Source: an uncultured Bacilli bacterium
GTDB taxonomy: Bacteria; Bacillota_I; Bacilli_A; RF39; UBA660
Assembly (NCBI GenBank): GCA_944329545.1
Contig: CALVIK010000003.1
Coordinates: forward strand, 1-20,023
Reading direction: 5' to 3'
DNA length: 20,023 nucleotides
Shown here: positions 1 to 5,431 of the stretch, in pieces
How the letters are laid out: each line of letters begins with the position of its first letter
How positions within the stretch are numbered: the first letter of the stretch is position 1
Position numbers and translations under genes: made by a program
Notes under the pieces: generated by a model
Seen by the model: only the letters and a program-made list of their open reading frames with translations
Told to the model about the DNA's origin: nothing
The model's database searches: none

Positions 1-79
1 GAAAAAATTATTTGAATCTTTAGCTAAAACCGATTTAGATGATTCTAAAGAATTTGATAAGATTAAGAAATATTTATAG
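1..79 (+). CDS. 3' end of an unknown protein (partial)
   Basis: An open frame enters from the left edge (frame set by codons from base 2) and ends at TAG 77-79, giving about 25 residues of a lysine- and aspartate-rich helical tail ending KKYL. The 1277-1693 protein also ends KKYL, which may be chance. A hairpin and T-run follow at once, so this is the end of a transcription unit. Too little is present to name a function. Confidence 0.55.
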   Translation, partial: KKLFESLAKTDLDDSKEFDKIKKYL

Positions 80-91
80 TTTATTTTGAAT

Positions 92-118
92 TGCCAACTA
101 TTTAGTTGGTGATTTTTT
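92..118 (+). terminator. Rho-independent terminator after the partial CDS
   Basis: The stem GCCAAC/GTTGGT (92-97 with 104-109, closing on a G-T wobble) has a short AT loop and is followed by TGATTTTTTG. It lies 13 bases after the stop codon at 77-79 and isolates the inverted-repeat element from upstream transcription. Confidence 0.7.
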
Positions 119-130
119 GTGTACTAGTTC

Positions 131-222
131 GGAAAATACTTGCACGGTCAACCAACACCGAATATCAAAGTTAGCCCTATGGATAACCCCATAGGGTTTT
201 CGCTCGCGTTGTAGTGCCACGC
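131..222 (+). repeat. Left arm of a long inverted repeat
   Basis: Bases 143-222 match the reverse complement of 753-832 at about 73 of 80 positions by eye, and a weaker match (GGAAAATA) extends the arm out to 131. Four of the roughly seven mismatches fall in the 6-base centre of an internal palindrome; the others are single transitions. The arm is richer in GC than the AT-rich DNA between the arms. No target-site duplication is evident outside 131 and 844. Confidence 0.9.
175..196. other. Palindromic core of the left arm (8-6-8)
   Basis: CCCTATGG (175-182), spacer ATAACC (183-188) and CCATAGGG (189-196) form a perfect 8-bp inverted pair. The layout resembles a dimeric recombinase core or operator, or a cruciform. 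The right arm has the same half-sites with a different spacer (GATATC). Confidence 0.7.
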
Positions 223-288
223 GTGTTCTTATTTTCCCCTAATTTTCTGATTTATAAATAATGATAATTAAGGGAAAATTTTGAACAC
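223..288. repeat. Inner inverted repeat 1
   Basis: GTGTTC followed by a TTTTCCC block (223-239) pairs with GGGAAAA...GAACAC (271-288) with a few mismatches. The repeat begins directly where the left outer arm ends. No ORF or recognisable promoter is seen inside. Confidence 0.65.
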
Positions 289-290
289 GA

Positions 291-360
291 TTTGTATTAA
301 ATTTTCTAAAATATTTTCTTATAAAAATAATTAATGATATTTTAGAAAATTTAATACAAA
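291..360. repeat. Inner inverted repeat 2, perfect 24-bp arms
   Basis: Bases 291-314 are the exact reverse complement of 337-360, with a 22-base AT-rich loop. Perfect complementarity over 24 bp is unlikely to arise by drift, even in AT-rich DNA. No U-tract follows, so it does not read as a simple terminator. Confidence 0.85.
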
Positions 361-397
361 TAAAACTTTACAACTAGTTTGAAAAATTATAAATTTT

Positions 398-482
398 GCA
401 CTAGCTTAAAGTGCAGTAATAAAAATATTTCTTTTAATTATAATGATGATGACATTTTTATTTTGTTGCACTTTGCTAGTGC
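398..482. repeat. Inner inverted repeat 3
   Basis: GCACTAGC-TTAAAGTGCA (398-415) pairs with GCACTTTGCTAGTGC (468-482), with a 2-base insertion in the left arm. AATAAAAAT (419-427) can also pair with ATTTTTATT inside it. CTAG-containing motifs recur near 123, 373, 400, 475 and 739. Confidence 0.7.
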
Positions 483-514
483 CTATTGTAAGTAAATATT
501 ATATTTATATTATT

Positions 515-562
515 ATTTTTTCACTTTCTCCTTTAATAATATTAATAAAGAAAAGTGAAAAT
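515..562. repeat. Inner inverted repeat 4
   Basis: TTTTCACTTTCTCCTTTAAT pairs with ATTAATAAAGAAAAGTGAAA (about 515-537 with 541-562), with small bulges and a very short loop. Either strand has AT-rich flanks, but no clean T-run marks it as a terminator. Confidence 0.6.
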
Positions 563-596
563 TGTAGATAGAATAAAAAAATTTATTTTTCAAAAA

Positions 597-650
597 AGGC
601 TGTAATGAAACACAATGGATAAAATAATAAATTATATTTCATTACAGCCT
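597..650. repeat. Inner inverted repeat 5, perfect 14-bp arms
   Basis: AGGCTGTAATGAAA (597-610) is exactly complementary to TTTCATTACAGCCT (637-650), with a 26-base AT-rich loop. A further weaker pair, GCAAGTTT (652-659) with AAACTTGC (730-737), closes the remaining interval before the right outer arm. Confidence 0.8.
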
Positions 651-752
651 AGCAAGTTTATTAACTATAAAGTTTTTCTTTATTATTTACTAATTTATAT
701 CTATAAAAATGATTTAATATAAAAAATTAAAACTTGCACTAGTTTCAAGTTT

Positions 753-844
753 GCGTGGCACTACAATGCGAGCGAAAGCCCTATGGGATATCCCATAGGG
801 CTAACTTTGATATTCGATGTTGGTTGACCGTGTGATTATTTTCC
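753..844 (-). repeat. Right arm of the long inverted repeat
   Basis: This arm is the reverse complement of 131-222, best matched over 753-832 and more weakly to 844 (TATTTTCC). The arm's outer edge runs directly into the lectin-like cassette. The first dozen codons of the only open frame covering that cassette lie inside the arm and are probably not native coding sequence. Confidence 0.9.
777..802. other. Perfect 26-bp palindrome in the right arm
   Basis: The half AGCCCTATGGGAT (777-789) is exactly repeated in inverse at 790-802. Seen as half-sites plus spacer it is CCCTATGG, GATATC, CCATAGGG, the counterpart of 175-196. The central GATATC differs from the left spacer, so the two cores share half-sites but not centres. 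Confidence 0.75.
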
Positions 845-1080
845 TAAATTATAACACATGTCGAGAAATGGATTGGATGTATATTTCTGGTATTTCTTGG
901 TGGACTCTCTCGCCTTATGCTGATTATTCCAATCGGGTTTGGAGTGTCTATGACGATGGCTTCCTCAGCTACAACCGCGCGAACTATTCTTACGGTGTTC
1001 GGCCGGCCGCATATCTAATCTCTGGCCTCACCCTATCTGGGCAGGGAACTTCATCAGATCCATTTGTTCCGGAAGCATAG
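817..1080 (+). pseudogene. 5'-truncated, promoterless DUF6273/C-type-lectin-like surface-protein cassette
   Basis: The frame is open from 811 to TAG 1078-1080, but the ATG at 817 lies in the inverted-repeat arm and has no Shine-Dalgarno site. Recognisable family sequence starts near 845-870: CREMDWMYISG, then WWTLSP, a variable W-V-Y...G stretch, GVRPAAYL and a GTSSDPF tail. From memory, this is the carboxy-terminal pattern of secreted repeat proteins annotated DUF6273 in gut Bacillota; it resembles the formylglycine-enzyme/C-type-lectin fold that serves as a display scaffold. The piece lacks a signal peptide, anchor and amino-terminal part. Its GC-rich codons (GGC TTC CTC AGC TAC AAC CGC in a row) contrast with every neighbour, suggesting transfer or a donor cassette. 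The family assignment is fairly confident; the silent-cassette role is inference. Confidence 0.6.
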
Positions 1081-1096
1081 AAAACTAAATATATGA

Positions 1097-1209
1097 CACA
1101 AATGGCAAGCTCATGCAACGCATGAGTTTGGAAAGCGGGACGAGCGAAAGCGATGTTTCGAAAACTTCCGATTTCCTCGCCCGCGGAGAAACCGGAACGA
1201 AATTTTGTG
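1097..1209 (+). other. GC-rich structured tail behind the lectin-like cassette
   Basis: CACAAA (1097-1102) pairs with TTTGTG (1204-1209) and encloses two hairpins. One is CTCATGC-AAC-GCATGAG (1110-1126). The other is GCGGG-A-CGAG (1135-1144) with CTCGCCCGC (1176-1184), holding an inner CGAAA/TTTCG hairpin (1145-1160). The 11-mer CGAGCGAAAGC at 1141-1151 also occurs in the right inverted-repeat arm (769-779). The GC-rich composition ends near 1200. It could be a structured 3' RNA, a recombination site travelling with the cassette, or a hairpin like those found behind variable regions of diversity-generating retroelements. I do not recognise the family. Confidence 0.5.
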
Positions 1210-1253
1210 AAAAAACAGAAGGTATTGTATAAAAATATATATTTTACTAATAC

Positions 1254-1259
1254 TATAAT
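1254..1259 (+). promoter_or_regulatory. Possible -10 for the small helical protein
   Basis: TATAAT lies 18 bases before the ATG at 1277. No convincing -35 sits at normal spacing (TTGTAT at 1225-1230 is 23 bases away). The ribosome site AGAAAGGA overlaps the expected transcript start, so the leader would be very short. Confidence 0.3.
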
Positions 1260-1276
1260 CAGAAAGGATTGATTAT

Positions 1277-1693
1277 ATGGAATTATTGGAAGAAATATAT
1301 AAAAATGCTAGTATGGGAGTTAGTAGTACTACTGATTTAATAAATGATATAAAAGAAAAAGATAATAAAATAAAAACAGAACTTGAATATATTTTAAAAG
1401 AATATGAAAAATTTAAAAAAGAAAGCTGTAAACTTTTAAAAAAATGCAAAAAAGAACCTAAAGAAACAGGAATAATGGCTAAGACTATAGTAAAAATGAA
1501 TATAAAAAAAGAAGTGATTAATGACAATAGTGATTCAGCACTTGCTGATATGCTTATTGAAGGTATTACTTTAGGTAATTTAGAACTTGAAAAAGGCATT
1601 AAAAATGCTAAAGATAAAGAAGCTATTGATTTGGCTAAAAAGTTTATTAAATTTGGTGAAGACGAGATTAATAAATTAAAAAAATATTTATAA
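1277..1693 (+). CDS. Small helical hypothetical protein
   Basis: A 138-residue soluble protein with Shine-Dalgarno AGAAAGGA 9 bases before the ATG. It is Lys/Glu-rich and almost wholly helical by composition. Features are a basic segment KKESCKLLKKCKKEP (residues 48-62), a conserved-looking MAKTIVKMNIK segment, a middle stretch SDSALADMLIEGITLGNLEL, and a helical tail ending KKYL. It has no signal peptide, no membrane segment and no obvious catalytic motif. From memory it resembles clostridial hypotheticals built like a ferritin-type helical bundle, but metal ligands are not evident. It stands alone between the structured tail and a hairpin terminator. Function unknown. Confidence 0.75.
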   Translation: MELLEEIYKNASMGVSSTTDLINDIKEKDNKIKTELEYILKEYEKFKKESCKLLKKCKKEPKETGIMAKTIVKMNIKKEVINDNSDSALADMLIEGITLGNLELEKGIKNAKDKEAIDLAKKFIKFGEDEINKLKKYL

Positions 1694-1706
1694 ACTCGTT
1701 TTTTTT
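1662..1706 (+). terminator. Probable terminator after the helical protein
   Basis: ACGAG (1662-1666) pairs with CTCGT (1695-1699), with further AT pairing inside (ATAAAT with ATTTAT), and runs into eight T residues at 1699-1706. The stem overlaps the last codons and stop of the upstream gene. Confidence 0.5.
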
Positions 1707-1718
1707 CTTGGCAAAATT

Positions 1719-1727
1719 TGTTATACT
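1719..1727 (+). promoter_or_regulatory. Extended -10 promoter for the dacA-secG unit
   Basis: TG-T-TATACT (1719-1727) is an extended -10 with only a T-rich -35 region. It lies 17 bases before the ATG at 1745, and the Shine-Dalgarno GAGGTG sits at 1734-1739. Confidence 0.5.
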
Positions 1728-1744
1728 AGTTATGAGGTGCAAAA

Positions 1745-2899
1745 ATGAAGTTTGTTAAATATATAATGTGTTTTATAATTAGTTTTTTTATAGCATTTAA
1801 TGTTTTAGCTTTACAGAGTAAAAATGTTGTTTTATATCATGATAACGAAGTAATGTTTAAACAAAATGTTAATGAAAAAATTTCCATAGCTTCCTTGACA
1901 AAAATAATGACAGCTATTGTTGCTTTAGAAAACATTACAAACTTAGAAGAAAAAGTAACTTTACAAAGTAGCGATTTTTCTGGTTTGTTGGAAGAAAATC
2001 TGGTGACAGCTGGTTTTAAAGTAGGCGATACTATAACTTATAAAGATTTATTGGCAGGCCTTTTATTACCATCAGGAGCTGAATGTGCGAAAGCATTAGA
2101 AAGATTAGTTAGTGATAATTTTATTGATTTAATGAATCAAAAAGCTAAAGAATTAAAAATGAATAATACAAAGTTTGCTAATACAATTGGTTTAGACGAT
2201 GCCAATAATTATTCTACTGTTAATGATGTTTATAAAATGTTTAATTATGCTTTAAAAAATGATACTTTTAAAGAAATAATTTCCTCTAAAAGTTATACTG
2301 CAACAAATGGCCTTACTTTTTACAGCACGGTTTTAAAAAACAATCCATCTTATTTAAAAGGTGGTAAAACCGGAACTACAGATGGAGCGGGTCTTTGCTT
2401 AGCTAGTTTTGCTAATATAAAAGGCGAAAACTTCATTTTGGTAACAACAAATGCTCCTTACGATAAACTTGGAAGTCATCATTTAGAAGATGCTAATGAG
2501 GTTTATAATTATATTGCTAATAATTATGCCAAACAAAAAATAATAAAAAAAGGCGATACTGTTTTATCATTAAAAACTAAATACGCTAAAAAAGATAAGA
2601 TAAATTTAAAAGCTCAGCATGATGTTGAATACTTTTTAGCAAACAATTATAGTAAAAAAGATATAAAATATAAATATCAAGGAATTGAGGAAGTAAAATT
2701 TAATGTTAAAAAAGGTACAAAATTAGGCACTTTAAAAGTTTATTATCAAGATAAATTAATAGATACTTTAGACATTACTTTAGAAGAAAAATTACAATTC
2801 GATGTTTTTAAATTTTTAAAAGATAATGTGATTATTATAAGTATTATTTTACTATTTATAATGATTTTATTACTGAGAAAGAAGAGGAAAAAGAAATGA
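1745..2899 (+). CDS. dacA: D-alanyl-D-alanine carboxypeptidase-like protein (S11, PBP5-type)
   Basis: A 384-residue serine peptidase-like protein that should trim the terminal D-Ala from peptidoglycan stem peptides at the outer membrane face. A signal peptide covers roughly residues 1-23. The S11 motifs follow in order: SLTK (nucleophile Ser50, Lys53), SGA at 110-112 where PBP5 has SGN, and KTG at 208-210. A PBP5-type carboxy-terminal beta domain (about 265-350) is followed by a transmembrane helix near 361-377 with a basic end, instead of the amphipathic anchor usual in PBP5. The SxN asparagine is replaced by Ala, so activity is likely but not certain. It heads a six-gene unit and its ATGA stop overlaps yqeG. 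The symbol is by family resemblance. Confidence 0.85.
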   Translation: MKFVKYIMCFIISFFIAFNVLALQSKNVVLYHDNEVMFKQNVNEKISIASLTKIMTAIVALENITNLEEKVTLQSSDFSGLLEENLVTAGFKVGDTITYKDLLAGLLLPSGAECAKALERLVSDNFIDLMNQKAKELKMNNTKFANTIGLDDANNYSTVNDVYKMFNYALKNDTFKEIISSKSYTATNGLTFYSTVLKNNPSYLKGGKTGTTDGAGLCLASFANIKGENFILVTTNAPYDKLGSHHLEDANEVYNYIANNYAKQKIIKKGDTVLSLKTKYAKKDKINLKAQHDVEYFLANNYSKKDIKYKYQGIEEVKFNVKKGTKLGTLKVYYQDKLIDTLDITLEEKLQFDVFKFLKDNVIIISIILLFIMILLLRKKRKKK

Positions 2900-3483
2900 G
2901 TAAAAACACAGAAATGATAAAAAGTTTTATGAAAGTTATGAATAATAATCAAACTGAAATTTCATTAGTAATACCTGATATGTATGCCCAAAGCGTTTAT
3001 CATATAAATTATAAGTTATTAAAAAACAAAAAATATAAAAATTTAATATTCGATATTGATAATACAATTTTACCGGTAAACGATATAAATGTTCCTAATG
3101 ATTTAATAAAGTTATTTAAAGAACTAGAAAAAGACTTTAATATTTGCATTGTTTCTAATAATGATAAAAATCGCGTTATCCCTGTAGCTAAAGCTTTAGA
3201 AACTGGCTATATGTATAAAGCGGGTAAACCTAAATCAGAAGCTTTTGATAAAGCCTTAATTTTATTAGATAGTCATAAAAAAAATACGGTAATGATTGGT
3301 GATCAAATGCTTTCAGATATTAAAGGGGCAAAAAAATATGGCCTTTATACTGTAATGGTGGATCCTGCCGTATCTAAACATGATATTAAAACAGGAACCC
3401 AGCGAATTTTGCAAAAAATAATGATGAAAAAATTAGCTAAAAAAGGCTTATTTAAGGAAAACGAATACTATGATAGGAAGTGA
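2896..3483 (+). CDS. yqeG: YqeG-family HAD phosphatase (IIIA type)
   Basis: A 195-residue cytosolic haloacid-dehalogenase phosphatase. Motif I is FDIDNT (nucleophile Asp53, acid Asp55), motif II is the serine of VSNND (Ser87), the lysine in AGKPKSEAF (Lys111) serves motif III, and motif IV is GDQMLSD (Asp136, Asp141). The spacing fits the YqeG branch, whose physiological substrate is not well established; relatives elsewhere act on phosphatidylglycerophosphate. The amino-terminal extension of about 27 residues before VIPDMYA is longer than in Bacillus YqeG. Its start overlaps the dacA-like stop (ATGA), implying translational coupling. Confidence 0.85.
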   Translation: MSKNTEMIKSFMKVMNNNQTEISLVIPDMYAQSVYHINYKLLKNKKYKNLIFDIDNTILPVNDINVPNDLIKLFKELEKDFNICIVSNNDKNRVIPVAKALETGYMYKAGKPKSEAFDKALILLDSHKKNTVMIGDQMLSDIKGAKKYGLYTVMVDPAVSKHDIKTGTQRILQKIMMKKLAKKGLFKENEYYDRK

Positions 3484-3487
3484 TATA

Positions 3488-4195
3488 ATGACAATTCATA
3501 ACGAAGCCAAAAAAGAAGAAATCGCGCAAAATGTAATTATGCCAGGCGACCCTAATCGCGCAAAATACATCGCCCAAAAATATTTAAAGCAAGCTCAGCT
3601 TGTCAATAATGTTCGAGGGATGAAAGCTTATACTGGCTTTTATAAAGACAAAAAAATAACCGTTATGGCCTCTGGGATGGGCATGAGCAGTATTGGAATA
3701 TATGCTTATGAACTTTATAAATTTTACGATGTGCAAAATATTATTAGAGTAGGTTCTTGCGGCAGTTATAGCCAAGATTTAAAACTAAAAGATATAGTTT
3801 TAACGGATAAAGCTTATAATGAGGGATTATTTGCTTATACTTTTGATAATCAAGATTGCCATTTAGTAGCGGCTAGTGAAGAACTAAACAAAAAAATAAT
3901 GGATGTGGCGCAAAAAATGCATATTCCTTTAAAAAAAGGAAATACTTTATGTGTAGAAGTGTTTGAACCTTATATGACAAACTCTTTAGAATTTAAAAAA
4001 AGATTGCCCGATATTAATTTAATTAATTCGGAAATGGAAAGTTTTGCTTTATTTTACATTGCTAAAACATTAAGTAAAAACGCTGCCGTTTTAACAACTG
4101 TTTCAGATGATCCTTATACTAACCAAACAATGACAATTAAGGATAGAGAAAATAGTTTTGATCAAATGATTTTATTAGCGCTAGAAACATTATAG
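3488..4195 (+). CDS. deoD: Purine-nucleoside phosphorylase, DeoD type
   Basis: Splits purine (deoxy)nucleosides with phosphate into base and (deoxy)ribose-1-phosphate for salvage. The 235-residue length is typical of hexameric DeoD. PGDPNRAK (Gly20, Arg24) and RVGS (Arg87, Ser90) form the phosphate site, EMES (182-185) binds the ribose, and Asp207 in VSDD is the expected base-site acid. ATG 3488 is chosen over an in-frame ATG at 3470 because AGGAAG stands at 3475-3480, family similarity begins at MTIHNEAKK, and the earlier start would lie within yqeG. It is third in the unit, and the next ATG comes 8 bases after its stop. Confidence 0.92.
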   Translation: MTIHNEAKKEEIAQNVIMPGDPNRAKYIAQKYLKQAQLVNNVRGMKAYTGFYKDKKITVMASGMGMSSIGIYAYELYKFYDVQNIIRVGSCGSYSQDLKLKDIVLTDKAYNEGLFAYTFDNQDCHLVAASEELNKKIMDVAQKMHIPLKKGNTLCVEVFEPYMTNSLEFKKRLPDINLINSEMESFALFYIAKTLSKNAAVLTTVSDDPYTNQTMTIKDRENSFDQMILLALETL

Positions 4196-4203
4196 GTGAT
4201 TAA

Positions 4204-5430
4204 ATGAAAAGAAATTATAATATTTATTTAAATAAAACAAAAGAATTTAAAACAATAACCATTTCTTTTGTTTTTCAAAGAAAAAATAATGTTTTAGATG
4301 AATTATATAGAACTTTATTAAGAAAAATTTTATTATTAAAAACCGCCAAATATGATACTCAAGAAAAATTATCAATAGCCAGTTTTCAATTATATAGTCC
4401 AATAGTAACTTTAAAAACAGATGTCAGTAAAGATTATCGGTCTTTTAATTTAACGGGCCAATTTTTAAATGAAAAATATACAGAAAAAGGTATGAATAAA
4501 AAAAATATTGAATTTATTATGGATTATTTTTGGCATCCTTTTTTAAAAGATAATATGTTTGATGAAAGCGATTTTGCTTTATGTAAGAAAAAATATATAG
4601 AAGAGTTAAAAAGTATTAAAAATTATCCCGATGAATATAGTTTAAACTCATGTTGGCGGGAGTTAAATTTATATGAATTTAAAATTCCTCCTACTGAAGA
4701 GTATTTAAAAATGTTAGAAAAAATAACAGTAAAAGACTTATATAATTATTATAAATCAATGTTTACTGATAGTTTAAACATTTATATCACTGGCGATATT
4801 TCTGAAGATATTCCAGCAGTAATTGATAACTATATTTATGGTGATTTTTCTTTAGGAAGTGTTATTAAAGCCAGCGAATATAAAGTAGATGAAATAAAAA
4901 AAGTTCAAGAAAAAGCAGATATTCCGCAAAGTAAATTAATTTTAGCTTATAAAGCTAATGGGTTATCTAAATTTGAAAATGAATATGTTTCTTTGATCTT
5001 CGCCATGATTTTAGGCGGTGGAACAACTAGTTTTTTGCATGAAGAGGCTCGGGAGGAGCATTCTTTGTGCTATTATATTTATGCTAATTACTATATTTTA
5101 TTTAATATAATGCTGATAGAGTCAGGAATTAATTCGCAAAATAAAGAAAAAATAGTTAAGATAGCGCAAAAAGCTATTGATAAAATAAAAAATGGAGATT
5201 TTACTTTAGAAAAACTTGCGGAAACAAAAAAAATATATAAAAATGTTTTATTAGAAGCACAAGATTCACCTTTATCTATTACGAATAATTTAATAGCAAT
5301 GGTAACCAGAGGTGCTGATAAATTGTCAGAAAAAATAGCAAAAGTTGATGAAGTGACGAAAGATGATGTTATCAATTTTGCTAAAAAAATTAAGCTTGAT
5401 ACAATATATATGTTAGAAGGAATAAGGTAA
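4204..5430 (+). CDS. M16-family protein without zinc motif (YfmF-like)
   Basis: A 408-residue homologue of inverzincin-type peptidases with the two-lobed M16 build. The first lobe region lacks the HxxEH zinc box (its place is near TQEKLSIASFQLYSP, residues 52-66), so it is expected to be the non-catalytic partner. The carboxy half has the conserved glycine-rich turn ILGGGTTSFLHEEAREE (around 270) and the SLCYY strand typical of the second lobe. It has no signal peptide. The active partner follows after one base, matching the yfmF-yfmH pair of Bacillus and the general rule that bacterial M16B enzymes pair an active with an inactive subunit. The naming is by resemblance, so no symbol is given. 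Confidence 0.8.
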   Translation: MKRNYNIYLNKTKEFKTITISFVFQRKNNVLDELYRTLLRKILLLKTAKYDTQEKLSIASFQLYSPIVTLKTDVSKDYRSFNLTGQFLNEKYTEKGMNKKNIEFIMDYFWHPFLKDNMFDESDFALCKKKYIEELKSIKNYPDEYSLNSCWRELNLYEFKIPPTEEYLKMLEKITVKDLYNYYKSMFTDSLNIYITGDISEDIPAVIDNYIYGDFSLGSVIKASEYKVDEIKKVQEKADIPQSKLILAYKANGLSKFENEYVSLIFAMILGGGTTSFLHEEAREEHSLCYYIYANYYILFNIMLIESGINSQNKEKIVKIAQKAIDKIKNGDFTLEKLAETKKIYKNVLLEAQDSPLSITNNLIAMVTRGADKLSEKIAKVDEVTKDDVINFAKKIKLDTIYMLEGIR

Positions 5431-5431
5431 T

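Larger units (their letters stand above)
223..752. other. Gene-free interior of the inverted-repeat element, a chain of hairpins
   Basis: No reading frame of useful length with a ribosome site exists on either strand. The interval is instead largely tiled by adjacent inverted repeats at 223-288, 291-360, 398-482, 515-562, 597-650 and 652-737. Together with the outer arms it can be drawn as one closing stem with six side hairpins, either as DNA cruciforms or as a multibranched RNA. I do not recognise it as a known RNA family or a named transposon. A non-autonomous inverted-repeat element or an invertible segment are the main alternatives. Confidence 0.6.

Noticed and set aside
223..752. CRISPR array
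   Set aside because: The repeats are inverted and each different; no direct repeats with equal spacers.
131..844. Classical MITE insertion
   Set aside because: No target-site duplication is visible outside the arms (TAGTTC on the left, TAAATT on the right), so it is kept only as an alternative.
845..1080. Complete diversity-generating retroelement
   Set aside because: Only features like a variable region are present; no reverse transcriptase, accessory gene or template repeat occurs in the window.
1097..1209. Integron attC site
   Set aside because: The cassette-plus-palindrome layout is suggestive, but no conserved RYYYAAC/GTTRRRY ends or integrase are seen.
1273..1599. Minus-strand frame opposite the small helical protein
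   Set aside because: It mirrors a Lys/Glu-rich gene (giving Phe/Ser-rich sequence), has no ribosome site, and the plus-strand gene has one.
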